The notes: generated by a model from the sequence alone, not told the origin. A stretch of DNA of 64,000 nt from CAYWFU01 sp964457585 (GCA_964457585.1 CAYWFU010000001.1:70772-134771); one strand, 5' to 3'; numbered from the stretch's first letter, positions 38,589-47,684 are shown. Translations and numbers: made by a program.

Positions 38589-38969
38589 ATGTCATTAAAA
38601 CCCAATAGCGCTGGTTTATTTCTTAATGTAACTGAAAAGGATATTTCTGTAAGACACATATCAGGGAAAGTAATTGCTGTTTGGGAATTAGAAAAACTTA
38701 CTCAAAGATTTATACAAAAAATACCTGCTATGCTTTTAATATCAGCTTCCACAGAAGAAAGAGATGGCAGAGAATATTTTCGTTTTTATAGAGCCCAATT
38801 ACTAAAAGGAACATCGCATAATATTTTAGAAAATCAGTTTAGAGAAGAAAACATACTTGTTGATTTACGGCTGCACGACAAAGGAACCATGGCAAGAAAT
38901 CATGGTACAGGATTTAGGACTTACGAGAACAAACTGCCATATTTATTCAAAAGCATAATAGATTTATAA
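38589..38969 (+). pseudogene. MvaI/BcnI-like restriction endonuclease, C-terminal fragment
   Basis: The 126 residues resemble the C-terminal half of MvaI/BcnI family restriction enzymes: KPNSAGLFLNV, VWELEKLTQRFIQKIPAMLL, EYFRFYRAQLL, and ILVDLRLHDKG with RNHGTGFRTYENKL. The family's catalytic D and ExK residues lie in the N-terminal half, which is absent; the frame is closed by a TAA at 38562-38564. I read this as a truncated, probably inactive partner of the convergent methyltransferase, which it overlaps by six bases. A functional short protein cannot be excluded. Confidence 0.65.
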
Positions 38970-40577
38970 CTTTTTAAGTAATATAATAGTTTCCTTTTGC
39001 ATTGTCCAACCGGTTTTTCCTGTTTCATTTGTAGGACTATTTTTCAAAGGCATTCTTTTATTAGGAATGTTCCTGTATAAAATCCCTTGAGAAACAAAAC
39101 CAATTTTTTCACCTAATTCGCATATTATTGCATCTGTTTTTAATGTCAATTCCTTTACTGTACGATTACCAATAATTACACAAAAGTATTTTTGCGGTTT
39201 TAACATTTTGTACGCTTGTTTTAATGATTTATTCAAATCGATATAAAAACTTAAAACATCTTTTGCCCTAATTAAATCTTTACCTGTAATCTCCTCAATA
39301 CTAAATTTAAGTGTTTTTGATTCATTCAATATGGGATCATCTAAATCAACGTTGTTTTTACCTCCTAAAAGTATTTTATCTATATCAATAATATCAGAAG
39401 GTAATAAATCTAACCACTGAGCAGACAATCTTGAAAATTGGCCATAAGCGACAGTAGTTCTGCTATCTCCATAAGGCGGTGAGGTAATAATAAAGTCAAC
39501 TGAATTATAGGAAATACCATTATCTTTTGTTGAATCACCTTCAATAACACGAACATTAATCTTATGTGAGACATCTTTGTAATATTCCTTCATACCTAAA
39601 ATATTTTTCTCAGTAATTTTAATGAATTCATCAATGACATTGGGGTTAAATCTATCAGTTAGTTTATTAGATGAACGGAATAATTTAAACTCACCATGCC
39701 GTGTATAAGAGACAATTCTTACAACTTCACTAAAACAGACACAAAAGAAATTGCTTATATCTTCATTTGGTATATTTTTTATTGCCATTCTAAGCATGGA
39801 TAAATCCTTTATTACTTTTTTACTAAACCAAAAATCAATATTTTTAAATACAGGGGATTCGACATCACGTTTTTGGTTATAATTTTCTATTACACTCTTT
39901 AGATTTACCATCAAAAATTTAGGATCGATTGGTGTAGTTTTTACTCGCGCTATTAAAACAGCAAGAGGATTCAGTTCTATCCCAACAGAACTACGATTCA
40001 AAAGAGAACTTTCTACTAAAGTTGTTCCTGAACCGCAAAAAATATCACAAACTGTGTCATTTTCATTTGAAAAAGCTATAATAAGTTTTCTAGCCACTTG
40101 TGGGATAAACATAGCAGGATAAGTATGAAAACCATGAGTGTATGTTTTTGTATGGTATGTTCTAAAATCCCATTCCTCTATCCATTGCTTTGGTGTGATA
40201 CCATTATCATAATGCTGTTTATGGTTATTCGAAATATTTGATACAATTAGATTTTCTAAACTTTGTATTTTCCTGTTTGCAACACTATCAATTGCAAACA
40301 TATTATTATCAAACAAATAAGTTGTATCTGGTACTTCTTTAATATAATTCTTTGGTTTAAATTTACTTGGGTTTTGAGGTGCTGTGATATAGACGCTATT
40401 TTTAAGATACTTTTCTAAAATATTTTTTGGAAAACGACGCTGTCCTCCCGGAGTCCTTATAGAATGAAGTAATCCTTTTTCTTCCATTCTATATATAGTT
40501 TTAGTACTTATTCCTAAAAGTACTGACGCCTGTTTTGTATTCAGCATTTCTTTTGATTGATTTTTTATTAATGTCAT
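38964..40577 (-). CDS. DNA methyltransferase with N-terminal MerR-like helix-turn-helix
   Basis: About 537 residues. The N-terminus is a DNA-binding helix-turn-helix of the excisionase/MerR type (LNTKQASVLLGISTKTIYRM, then TPGGQRRFP). The catalytic part has S-adenosylmethionine motif CDIFCGSGTTLVESSLL and motif IV FIITSPPYGDSR, an amino-methyltransferase layout. The ATG at 40577 has AAGGT upstream, so I prefer it to the GTG at 40598. Its promoter contains a pair of 10-base direct repeats, consistent with autoregulation by the attached helix-turn-helix, as known for some fused methyltransferases such as M.EcoRII and M.SsoII. The restriction partner is only a remnant. Confidence 0.85.
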   Translation of the reverse strand: MTLIKNQSKEMLNTKQASVLLGISTKTIYRMEEKGLLHSIRTPGGQRRFPKNILEKYLKNSVYITAPQNPSKFKPKNYIKEVPDTTYLFDNNMFAIDSVANRKIQSLENLIVSNISNNHKQHYDNGITPKQWIEEWDFRTYHTKTYTHGFHTYPAMFIPQVARKLIIAFSNENDTVCDIFCGSGTTLVESSLLNRSSVGIELNPLAVLIARVKTTPIDPKFLMVNLKSVIENYNQKRDVESPVFKNIDFWFSKKVIKDLSMLRMAIKNIPNEDISNFFCVCFSEVVRIVSYTRHGEFKLFRSSNKLTDRFNPNVIDEFIKITEKNILGMKEYYKDVSHKINVRVIEGDSTKDNGISYNSVDFIITSPPYGDSRTTVAYGQFSRLSAQWLDLLPSDIIDIDKILLGGKNNVDLDDPILNESKTLKFSIEEITGKDLIRAKDVLSFYIDLNKSLKQAYKMLKPQKYFCVIIGNRTVKELTLKTDAIICELGEKIGFVSQGILYRNIPNKRMPLKNSPTNETGKTGWTMQKETIILLKKL

Positions 40578-40596
40578 GGTTATTACCTTAAATCGC

Positions 40597-40625
40597 ACTA
40601 TACAACATTAGACAATATTAGTCAA
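40597..40625 (-). promoter_or_regulatory. Methyltransferase promoter with 10-base direct repeats
   Basis: On the minus strand, TTGACT (40625-40620) and TATAGT (40602-40597) are separated by 17 bases. The spacer is filled by two direct repeats, read on the plus strand as ACAACATTAG (40602-40611) and ACAATATTAG (40612-40621). This would be a natural operator for the methyltransferase's own helix-turn-helix. Confidence 0.6.
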
Positions 40626-40628
40626 CTG

Positions 40629-41363
40629 TTATTTTCTGTATAATTCAATAAAAACATCCTGAGACAAAACAGGATTAATAACTATGTCTGTTAATTTAAA
40701 TTTTAATTTAAAATTATTCTGTTCCTTTATATATATTTTTTCAGGAAAAAATCCAATTTCATTTTTTTGAAAATCTGAAAATTCTATTTCGCTTGCAGGA
40801 ATATTATTTTTTAATATTTCTATTTTATCCAGTGTTTGATTTATAGGGTTCCACCATAATTTTTGTGTTATTCCTGAAGAATCGGAACTTTCAAGAATAA
40901 TATTACTTTTATTAATAGAAGCAGAATATTTTTCACTTTGCAATAAATCTGTTAATCCTGATAAAAACAGGATTAATTTTTGAGGTTCATAATCAATGCC
41001 GGTTAAATCAAAAAAACTTTTTTGCGAGTAAGGCAAAATAGTTTCTTCATTTTTTGTTAAATCCCGAAAAATAATATTTTTGGAATTAATAATAAAAATT
41101 TTTTCGATATTTCCCCATGTACCTTTTAATTCAAGGCGCAGTTTATCAGGATATGAAATAAAAAAAATTCCATTGAAATGTATTAATTTTCCCTGTATTT
41201 TACCGGAAACGCTTATTAATCCCTGTAAAGTGCGGAAATTTTCTTTTTTTTGCTGAATTTTATTGATAATTGCTTCTGGTTGGATTTCTTTTAATTGATA
41301 AATAGAAGGTGCGCAGGAATAAAGAATTAATGATAATAAATAAAGATGAATTATCGTTTTAAT
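40629..41363 (-). CDS. LolB/DUF4292-like outer-membrane lipoprotein, non-ATG start
   Basis: The frame reads as a lipoprotein of about 244 residues: a signal KTIIHLYLLSLILYSC, then a LolB-like beta region (LQGLISVSGKIQGKLIHFNG, YPDKLRLELKGTWG), and a later LWWNPINQTLDKIEI. No ATG, GTG or TTG precedes the lipobox before an in-frame TGA, so translation must start at ATT (41363) or ATA. GGAG about a dozen bases upstream supports ATT. The gene overlaps the TPR lipoprotein by 13 bases, so coupling is likely. A shorter TTG start at 41036 would remove the signal and most of the first domain. LolB-like proteins carry or insert lipoproteins at the outer membrane. Confidence 0.7.
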   Translation of the reverse strand: MKTIIHLYLLSLILYSCAPSIYQLKEIQPEAIINKIQQKKENFRTLQGLISVSGKIQGKLIHFNGIFFISYPDKLRLELKGTWGNIEKIFIINSKNIIFRDLTKNEETILPYSQKSFFDLTGIDYEPQKLILFLSGLTDLLQSEKYSASINKSNIILESSDSSGITQKLWWNPINQTLDKIEILKNNIPASEIEFSDFQKNEIGFFPEKIYIKEQNNFKLKFKLTDIVINPVLSQDVFIELYRK

Positions 41364-42970
41364 TTTTGTTCAATCTCCACTTTTTTCTTTTCGATTTCCA
41401 TATGATTTTCTGGTTTTAATTCAAGAGATTTTTTATATGTCTTAAGCGCTTCTTCATAATTGCCAAGTTTATTATAAATATCTCCAAGATGATCAAATAA
41501 TATAGGATCATCATTAAGCAGCTTAACAGCTTCAAGCTGTTCATGTAAAGCTTCTTCATAATGGCCTAATTGATATAATGCCCACCCTAAGCTATCAAGA
41601 TAATATCCATTTTTAGGGTCAATTTCAATAGCCTTTTTTATAAATAAAACTGATTCTTCCAGATTAATACCTCTTTCAGCATATAAATATCCGATATAAT
41701 TATAAGCATCTCCATTTTTTGGATTAATTTCTATAACATTTTTAAAATAAACAATAGCTTTTTCAAAACTTTTTGTTTTATCATGCATCACACCAAGATA
41801 ATAATTTGCTGATTCATCATTTTTATTTACCTCATAAACTTTTTCTAAAATCTGAATAGCTTTATCATATTGTTTTTTCTGCCCATAAGCTAATGCCAGA
41901 AGTAAATTTATACGCGGATTATCATTAATATATAATAATGCTTTTTCTAAAATATCGATAACATTTTCATGTTTACCTGTTTTTTCATAAATATATGCCA
42001 TACGAATATATGCATCAAAATATTTATGATTAAGCTGAATTATTCTATTATACTGATAAATAGCATCATCAAGCATTTCCTTTTTTTCATATAATAAACC
42101 AAGATTATAAAGCACATCTATATCATTTTTGTCTATTTTTTTTAATCGTTCAAATGCTGCCTGAGCATTATCATAATCTTCTATTTCAAAATAGACTTTA
42201 GCAATTTGTTTGCGCGCTCTAATATCATTGGGATTTATTTCTAGAATTTTTTGATATTGTTCAATTGCTTCCTTCCCTTTATTGAGTCTTTCATAAATCA
42301 TGGCAAGAGAAAAAAGCGCAAAAGTATGATTGGGATTGTCATCGAGTACTTTTTTGAATTCATCAATTGCATCTTCAAATTTTTCCGTGTCAATAAAAGT
42401 AAATCCAAGATTTAAATGCGCCAGGATATTATCCGGTTCTTTTTTTAATACTGCTTTCAGATATTTAATAGCTTTTTCTGAATTATTTTCTTTGGAGAAT
42501 ATTGTTCCAAGGCGGAAATTTGCTTCAATGTTCTCTGAATCAATTCTTTCGACGATTTCAAGATAAATTTCTTTGGCTTCTTTAAGTTTATTCTGGTGCA
42601 GATATATTGTTGCCATACTTAACAGAGGATCAATATATTTTGGTTCGAAATTTATCGCTGATTTGAACTCATTAATTGCTTCATCATTTTTTCCTAATTT
42701 TAAATATATCTGCCCTAATGAATAATGTATGACTGATGGATTGTCTTCAGCAGTAAGAGCTTGTTTAAATTCCTCAATTGCTTCCTGATACATTTTGTTA
42801 TTTTCATAAAAGTTTCCCATAGCAAAATGTGAATAAGCAAAAGCATTACGCTTTGCCATTGTTGAAGGCGGGGGAAGAGTTTCAGTTTGTATTTTAATAT
42901 TTTTTTTACTGCATGCATTAAAAAATAAACTGAAGATTATAAGAAACAATATAATATTTTTATTAATCAT
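41351..42970 (-). CDS. TPR-repeat lipoprotein
   Basis: About 539 residues. The ATG at 42970 begins a lipoprotein signal (INKNIILFLIIFSLFFNAC), so I prefer it to the in-frame start at 42997; AGGGA lies about ten bases upstream. The rest is a run of some 14 tetratricopeptide repeats of 34 residues (for example HYSLGQIYLKLGKNDEAINE and AYNYIGYLYAERGINLEES). Such proteins act as scaffolds at the cell envelope. It is followed by the LolB-like gene with a short overlap, a pairing that supports an outer-membrane biogenesis role by inference. Confidence 0.9.
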   Translation of the reverse strand: MINKNIILFLIIFSLFFNACSKKNIKIQTETLPPPSTMAKRNAFAYSHFAMGNFYENNKMYQEAIEEFKQALTAEDNPSVIHYSLGQIYLKLGKNDEAINEFKSAINFEPKYIDPLLSMATIYLHQNKLKEAKEIYLEIVERIDSENIEANFRLGTIFSKENNSEKAIKYLKAVLKKEPDNILAHLNLGFTFIDTEKFEDAIDEFKKVLDDNPNHTFALFSLAMIYERLNKGKEAIEQYQKILEINPNDIRARKQIAKVYFEIEDYDNAQAAFERLKKIDKNDIDVLYNLGLLYEKKEMLDDAIYQYNRIIQLNHKYFDAYIRMAYIYEKTGKHENVIDILEKALLYINDNPRINLLLALAYGQKKQYDKAIQILEKVYEVNKNDESANYYLGVMHDKTKSFEKAIVYFKNVIEINPKNGDAYNYIGYLYAERGINLEESVLFIKKAIEIDPKNGYYLDSLGWALYQLGHYEEALHEQLEAVKLLNDDPILFDHLGDIYNKLGNYEEALKTYKKSLELKPENHMEIEKKKVEIEQKLKR

Positions 42971-43053
42971 TAATATAAAATCCCTTATATAATACAATGG
43001 AGTTAAGAGGTTTAGTTAGAATGAAGGGAACATTGTAAATTCAATCTAATTTT

Positions 43054-43142
43054 TGGTGCCGGAGGCCGGAATTGAACCGGCACGGGCTTGTGGCCCAGCG
43101 GATTTTAAGTCCGCTGCGTCTACCAAATTCCACCACTCCGGC
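43054..43142 (-). tRNA. tRNA-Leu (TAA)
   Basis: Read on the minus strand, GCCGGAG pairs with CTCCGGC, followed by A and an encoded CCA. The anticodon arm is GCGGA-CTTAAAA-TCCGC, anticodon TAA. A long variable arm and the T-arm GGTTCAATTCC confirm a class II leucine tRNA. It lies alone between the TPR lipoprotein and the CRTAC gene. Confidence 0.96.
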
Positions 43143-43260
43143 AAAAAATTTCTAATTTTCAGTATCTTAACATGCTAATAATATTTTTGTCAAGACGAAA
43201 TTCTACAATGAATTGAAACTACAAAAAAGTTAAATTGTATATTTTCATAGATTATTCTAC

Positions 43261-43289
43261 TTGTTTTTATTGCTTTTATTTGCTATAAT
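43261..43289 (+). promoter_or_regulatory. Sigma-70-like promoter of the CRTAC gene
   Basis: TTGTTT (43261-43266) and TATAAT (43284-43289) are separated by 17 bases. The gene starts 75 bases downstream with GGAG ahead of its ATG. Confidence 0.45.
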
Positions 43290-43364
43290 TATTTTCATTA
43301 AAATGAATATATTTATCTTTATAAGATAATTTATTTATATATTTAAAATTTAAGGAGAAATAAA

Positions 43365-44903
43365 ATGAAAAATAAAAGTTACATTGAATCAGTATTTTAT
43401 ATTTTATGCTTCATTTTTATAACAGCAATTGTTAATACAAGTGCAGCTAATTTTTCTGATGTTACTGCTACATCAGGTCTTGATGACAGGGGAAGAGGAA
43501 AAGGTGTTGCTATAGCAGATGTTAATGGTGATGGACTGCTTGATGTTTTTGTCTCAAATAAAGGCGGAGGCAGTCATCTTTATTTAAATAAAGGGGATTT
43601 CCATTTTGAAGATTTTACTGAGGAATCAGGGCTTACTGATATTGGTTATTGTACAGGAACAGTTTTTGGCGATGTTAATAATGATGGATATATAGATATT
43701 TACATCCCCAAAGGCGGTGTTTATGAAGTTGAACCAAATCGGTTACTTATTAATGATGGAAAAGGGCATTTTAAAGATATTACCAAAATAACTGGAGTGG
43801 GTGGACTGGATTACAGCTATAGCGCTCTTATGGCTGATTTTGATTATGATGGATGGCTGGATATTTTTGTTTCAAATTATGGAGTTGGCTCTCAAAATAG
43901 AATATATCGTAATGAAGGTTTAAATAAAGAAGGTATTCCTGTTTTTAAAGAAGTAACAAATGAATGCGGAATAGGCGAATATAAACGGTGGAGCTGGAGT
44001 TCTGCGGCACCTGATATTGATAATGATGGAAAAGTGGATTTGTATGTTGTATGCGGCAGATATCCAAATGGTGAAAAAAATTTAATGTTTAAAAATGTCA
44101 GCACTAAAGGAAACATTAAATTTGTTGATATTTCAAAAGAGTCGGGCACAGATGACCCTCAATGGGGGCTTGGCTCAGCTTTTGCTGATATTGATAATGA
44201 TGGAGATCTGGACTTAGCTCTTTCTAATTATGTTGGAGAACGCACTGTAGAATTATTTTTAAATGATGGTACCGGGCATTTTACTAAAGTATCAAAAGAA
44301 GTTGGATTAGATCATAAAGGATGGGGGAAGGGACCTACCTTTGGAGATATTGACCATGATGGTTTTCTTGATATCTATGAAGGTGATTGCAAATGGGACA
44401 ATCAATTATATCATAATGATTCTCTTGCTAAAGGCAAACTACAGTTTAGTGAAATTACCAATCAATTTCCTTTTATGAAATGTGAGACCGTTCGCAGCAA
44501 AGGGACAGCTTTTGCTGATTTAGATAATGATGGTGATTTAGATATCTATGTTGTTAATTGGGAAACTCCAAATACTATATATAAAAATGAACAAAATGAT
44601 AATAATTGGATAAAAGTTGAACTTATAGGCAATATAAGCAATAAAAGCGCTGTAGGTGGATTGGTAAAAGTTTATGAAAATGGACATATAGGTGATAAAA
44701 AATTTTTTAGAGGGATGAGAGATATCAAAACTTCATCCGGTTTTTGTTCTATGCCTGGATTAGAAGTGCATTTTGGTTTAGATTCTAAAAAGACTTATGA
44801 TTTAGAAGCAAAGTTTCCAAGCGGAATTGTTGTAACAAGATTAAATGTTAAAACAGGACAGAAACTGATTATTGAAGAACCGATGATTGTCGGGAAAAAA
44901 TAA
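43365..44903 (+). CDS. CRTAC1/ASPIC-like secreted FG-GAP repeat protein
   Basis: A 512-residue exported protein with a signal peptide (VFYILCFIFITAIVNTSAA). It carries about six FG-GAP/VCBS repeats with calcium-binding DxDxDG-like loops: ADVNGDGLLDVFVSN, GDVNNDGYIDIYIP, PDIDNDGKVDLYVV, ADIDNDGDLDLALSN, ADLDNDGDLDIYVV. The last 100 residues are an ASPIC/UnbV domain (NNWIKVELIGN, KSAVGGLVKVYENG, EVHFGLDSKKTYDLEAKFPSG). Such proteins form a beta-propeller at the cell surface. It has its own promoter, and the MITE-like element follows it by five bases. Confidence 0.92.
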   Translation: MKNKSYIESVFYILCFIFITAIVNTSAANFSDVTATSGLDDRGRGKGVAIADVNGDGLLDVFVSNKGGGSHLYLNKGDFHFEDFTEESGLTDIGYCTGTVFGDVNNDGYIDIYIPKGGVYEVEPNRLLINDGKGHFKDITKITGVGGLDYSYSALMADFDYDGWLDIFVSNYGVGSQNRIYRNEGLNKEGIPVFKEVTNECGIGEYKRWSWSSAAPDIDNDGKVDLYVVCGRYPNGEKNLMFKNVSTKGNIKFVDISKESGTDDPQWGLGSAFADIDNDGDLDLALSNYVGERTVELFLNDGTGHFTKVSKEVGLDHKGWGKGPTFGDIDHDGFLDIYEGDCKWDNQLYHNDSLAKGKLQFSEITNQFPFMKCETVRSKGTAFADLDNDGDLDIYVVNWETPNTIYKNEQNDNNWIKVELIGNISNKSAVGGLVKVYENGHIGDKKFFRGMRDIKTSSGFCSMPGLEVHFGLDSKKTYDLEAKFPSGIVVTRLNVKTGQKLIIEEPMIVGKK

Positions 44904-44908
44904 ATATA

Positions 44909-45038
44909 GGGGCTGTTCAAAAAAGTGCAAGAATGTAGGGGTTCGATTTATCGAACCCGAAAAAATATTGAAAAATCGGGCTTGATAAATCAAGCCCCTA
45001 CAAAAAAAATTGTAAAAAACACCTTTTTGGACAGCCCC
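44909..45038. mobile_element. MITE-like element with terminal inverted repeats
   Basis: The 130 bases begin GGGGCTGTTCAAAAAAGTG and end CACCTTTTTGGACAGCCCC, 19-base imperfect terminal inverted repeats of a kind seen on insertion sequences. A second inverted pair (TGTAGGGG with CCCCTACA) and a hairpin-prone core (CGATTTATCGAACCCG with CGGGCTTGATAAATCAAG) lie inside. No open frame is present and no target duplication is obvious. It fills the space between two convergent genes, where it may also serve as a terminator. Confidence 0.75.
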
Positions 45039-45050
45039 TTCCACATTTGT

Positions 45051-47021
45051 TTACTTTCTTACGATATATCCGCCTGATTTAGGATCATATTGGATATTAG
45101 AGAACCCTGAATCTTTCAATCTTTCACCAATCCTTCTGACGAATGCAGCAGCTTTTTTGGCATCCTTTGCTTTTCCTGGTTCAGACGCATAATGCCAAAA
45201 TACTCCTCTTGATTTCAAAACACGAAATAATTCTTTATAAAAATCAATATGGTAAAGCTCCGGAGCCATCACAAAAGTTGGCGGGTCATGCATAATTGTG
45301 TCGAATTCATTTTCTTTAAATCTCTTAATTTCTTCTATTGCGTTGTTGTTGATTATAGATATTTTCTTATCCATAAACAAATCATTGCTTGCCTTATTGA
45401 GTTTTGCCATTTCTAAAACTTCAGAATCTGTTTCTATTGTGATGACCTCAGTAACAGCATTGCATTTGGCGCATTGAATTGCATTATATCCAAGCCCTGT
45501 GCAGATATCAAGGACTTTGCCTTTTGGTTTAGCTGTATTTACTTTTATTTTGACATATGTCAACGGATCAATATTTATATATTTATGCATCGGGACACTG
45601 TTTATCTTAAGCACTGGAATTGTTGATGTTGTTAAAAGCTGATAGAACTTACCTGTTTTATCAGAAAAGAAATTAGTTTTTTCCATTAACTCTAACTCGC
45701 GTTTTTCTTTAAATGTAAGTTTTTGTGGTATGCCAATTTCTTCTGGTTTTATAATTTCTTTTACAGCCTTGGTTTTAGGTGATTCTTGTGCAATTTTTTG
45801 CTTATGAGAAGACTGGATTAACCAATCATCATATCCACCGGGATATTCATTAATTATTCCTTTCCCCTCCAGTACAATCGTTGAAGTTACAACATTATTT
45901 ACAAAAGCTCTGTCATGGCTTACCAAAAGAAGCGTTCCCTGATACTCAAGCAATAATTCTTCCAGAAGTTCTAAAGTTTCAATATCTAAGTCATTAGTTG
46001 GTTCATCCATAACCAGCAAATTCGATGGTCTTGTAAAAAGTCTTGCAAGTAAAAGACGATTACGTTCTCCTCCTGAAAGATTCGATTCCTGAAGCTTCAT
46101 GCGTACAAGACCCATTTGTTTATGCTGAGCCTTTTTTTCTGCGCGTAAACGCTCCAAAGCTCTGACTCTGCCTTCATTACGGCACCGGCGGGCTTTAACT
46201 CCACGTCGTATCCAAATTTCTTCCTGTGCTAATTTTTTATCGAATTTTTCCCATTGAGTTATTTCAGCATCCAATACTGCTTGTTTACGTTCTAAAAAAA
46301 TTTTATAATCACATTTCCAGTTATATATTTTTCCGCGGTCGAGCTCAATAATTCTTGTTGCTAAATGAGTCATGAACATTCTGTCATGCGTAACAAAAAA
46401 AACTGTTCCTTCATAAGTCTTAAGAAACTCTTCAAGCCAATTGATAGATTCTATATCCAGATGATTTGTCGGTTCATCCAATAAAATAATTTCCGGTTTC
46501 AAAACCAATGCACGGGCTAATAATACTCGCCGTTTTTGCCCTCCGGATAACTTTTCAAAATCACTTTCTGCATCAAGCTTCATCTGTGAAATAATATATT
46601 CAACTTGATTGTTAATATCCCAGCCTTTGGTGCGATCCAGTTCAGATTGCAAAACATCAAGCTGGCGCATTAATTCTGGAGTATGTTCGGTTTGCAGACG
46701 AGTGGCTAAATGATGATATTCACCTAAAAGCTTCGCACGCGTACCTAACCCTGAAAGAACAACATCAAAAACACTACCTGCTGTTATGTCAGACGGAACT
46801 TCTTGCGGCAAATGAGCTGCTTTAACTCCCTTCTGAACAACGATAATCCCTCCGTCTATCTTTACCTGCCCGGTCATAACTTTCATTAAAGTTGTTTTTC
46901 CCACACCATTTCGACCAAGCAAAGCTATGCGTTCCCCTGCTTCTATCTGAAGGTTTAATTTATTAAAAATAAGCGGTCCGCCAAAAGCAACTGTAATTTC
47001 CTGCAAACTGATTAATGCCAT
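45051..47021 (-). CDS. ABC-F ATPase lacking its second Walker A, fused to a methyltransferase
   Basis: A single frame of 656 residues. The first ABC domain is complete (Walker A GRNGVGKT 36-43, signature LSGGQ 158-162, Walker B with E183). The linker (RRTR-like RRCRNEGRVRALERLR) runs to about 310 and then jumps straight to the second signature LSGGE at 315, so about 115 residues that should hold Walker A and the Q-loop are missing. The second Walker B, E340 and H369 remain. At about 448 the expected coiled-coil tail is replaced by a complete methyltransferase of COG2521-like type (VLDICTGLGYNA, MHDPP). ABC-F Uup-like proteins act on ribosomes or DNA. The two joins suggest in-frame deletions. 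Confidence 0.85.
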   Translation of the reverse strand: MALISLQEITVAFGGPLIFNKLNLQIEAGERIALLGRNGVGKTTLMKVMTGQVKIDGGIIVVQKGVKAAHLPQEVPSDITAGSVFDVVLSGLGTRAKLLGEYHHLATRLQTEHTPELMRQLDVLQSELDRTKGWDINNQVEYIISQMKLDAESDFEKLSGGQKRRVLLARALVLKPEIILLDEPTNHLDIESINWLEEFLKTYEGTVFFVTHDRMFMTHLATRIIELDRGKIYNWKCDYKIFLERKQAVLDAEITQWEKFDKKLAQEEIWIRRGVKARRCRNEGRVRALERLRAEKKAQHKQMGLVRMKLQESNLSGGERNRLLLARLFTRPSNLLVMDEPTNDLDIETLELLEELLLEYQGTLLLVSHDRAFVNNVVTSTIVLEGKGIINEYPGGYDDWLIQSSHKQKIAQESPKTKAVKEIIKPEEIGIPQKLTFKEKRELELMEKTNFFSDKTGKFYQLLTTSTIPVLKINSVPMHKYINIDPLTYVKIKVNTAKPKGKVLDICTGLGYNAIQCAKCNAVTEVITIETDSEVLEMAKLNKASNDLFMDKKISIINNNAIEEIKRFKENEFDTIMHDPPTFVMAPELYHIDFYKELFRVLKSRGVFWHYASEPGKAKDAKKAAAFVRRIGERLKDSGFSNIQYDPKSGGYIVRK

Positions 47022-47039
47022 TTAACAAACCTCTTATCT

Positions 47040-47483
47040 TTATGATGCAATCTTTTGAACCCATAATTTAGCATCTTTAATTAAAAAACCTATTCTGCTG
47101 CCATCCTTTGTTTTAATGACCAAATATTTACCTCCGGTGGCGAATGCTCGCTTTCCATTGAACGATTCTTCCACTGTTGCATCCGCTATTTCTGAACGAC
47201 TAATCTCAATACTCTGCCCTGTTAACATTTCAAAAATCAGTTTATTCTTCGTGAGGCAAATCACACCGTTTCCATTAACCTTCCCGAAGCGGGTATTAGA
47301 TACTCGGCATAGACCTGATTTTGGTTCAATAATAATTTCTTCATCTGTCATGCGGCACTTTTCTAGTATCTTATGAGACAATTTTCGGGATTTCTTTTTC
47401 ATCCACCAGAAGATAATTATCCAAACTAAAGCTTGGATAATTATGATACCCGAAATCAGTATAAATATATTCATAGTTGTCAT
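47040..47483 (-). CDS. Membrane-anchored PH-like protein, unknown function
   Basis: A 147-residue protein with a single N-terminal transmembrane helix (IFILISGIIIIQALVWIIIF) followed by a positive stretch (KKKSRKLSHK), and a beta-rich soluble part resembling bacterial PH-like domains (NGVICLTKNKLIFEML, then KYLVIKTKDGSRIGFL). The topology predicts a cytoplasmic domain held at the membrane. It lies 18 bases upstream of the ABC-F/methyltransferase gene on the same strand and may be co-transcribed. I cannot name a function. Confidence 0.6.
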   Translation of the reverse strand: MTTMNIFILISGIIIIQALVWIIIFWWMKKKSRKLSHKILEKCRMTDEEIIIEPKSGLCRVSNTRFGKVNGNGVICLTKNKLIFEMLTGQSIEISRSEIADATVEESFNGKRAFATGGKYLVIKTKDGSRIGFLIKDAKLWVQKIAS

Positions 47484-47542
47484 TTGCGTCTCTTCCTAAT
47501 ATCCCCGGATTTTTTGAGCGGAACCCCATGCATTTTAATATT

Positions 47543-47668
47543 TTAATGATTGTGTTGTGCATTGGTTAACTTCCGTAGAGCAAGACCTACTAATGGGAGA
47601 TCTATCCATACATAGAAATATCCGATTGTTATATACCAATGTGATTTGAGAAAAAATAATCCTTTCAT
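47543..47668 (-). CDS. Possible small membrane-associated peptide, 41 residues
   Basis: A short frame, KGLFFLKSHWYITIGYFYVW onward, with a hydrophobic middle and a basic end. It is preceded by a well-formed promoter at 47685-47713, with the ATG only 17 bases downstream of the -10, but there is no strong ribosome site. The longer frame to 47854 runs through REP-like hairpins and is not credible. It may be real or the remnant of a larger gene. Confidence 0.25.
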   Translation of the reverse strand: MKGLFFLKSHWYITIGYFYVWIDLPLVGLALRKLTNAQHNH

Positions 47669-47684
47669 TGCTCTATGTTTACAA

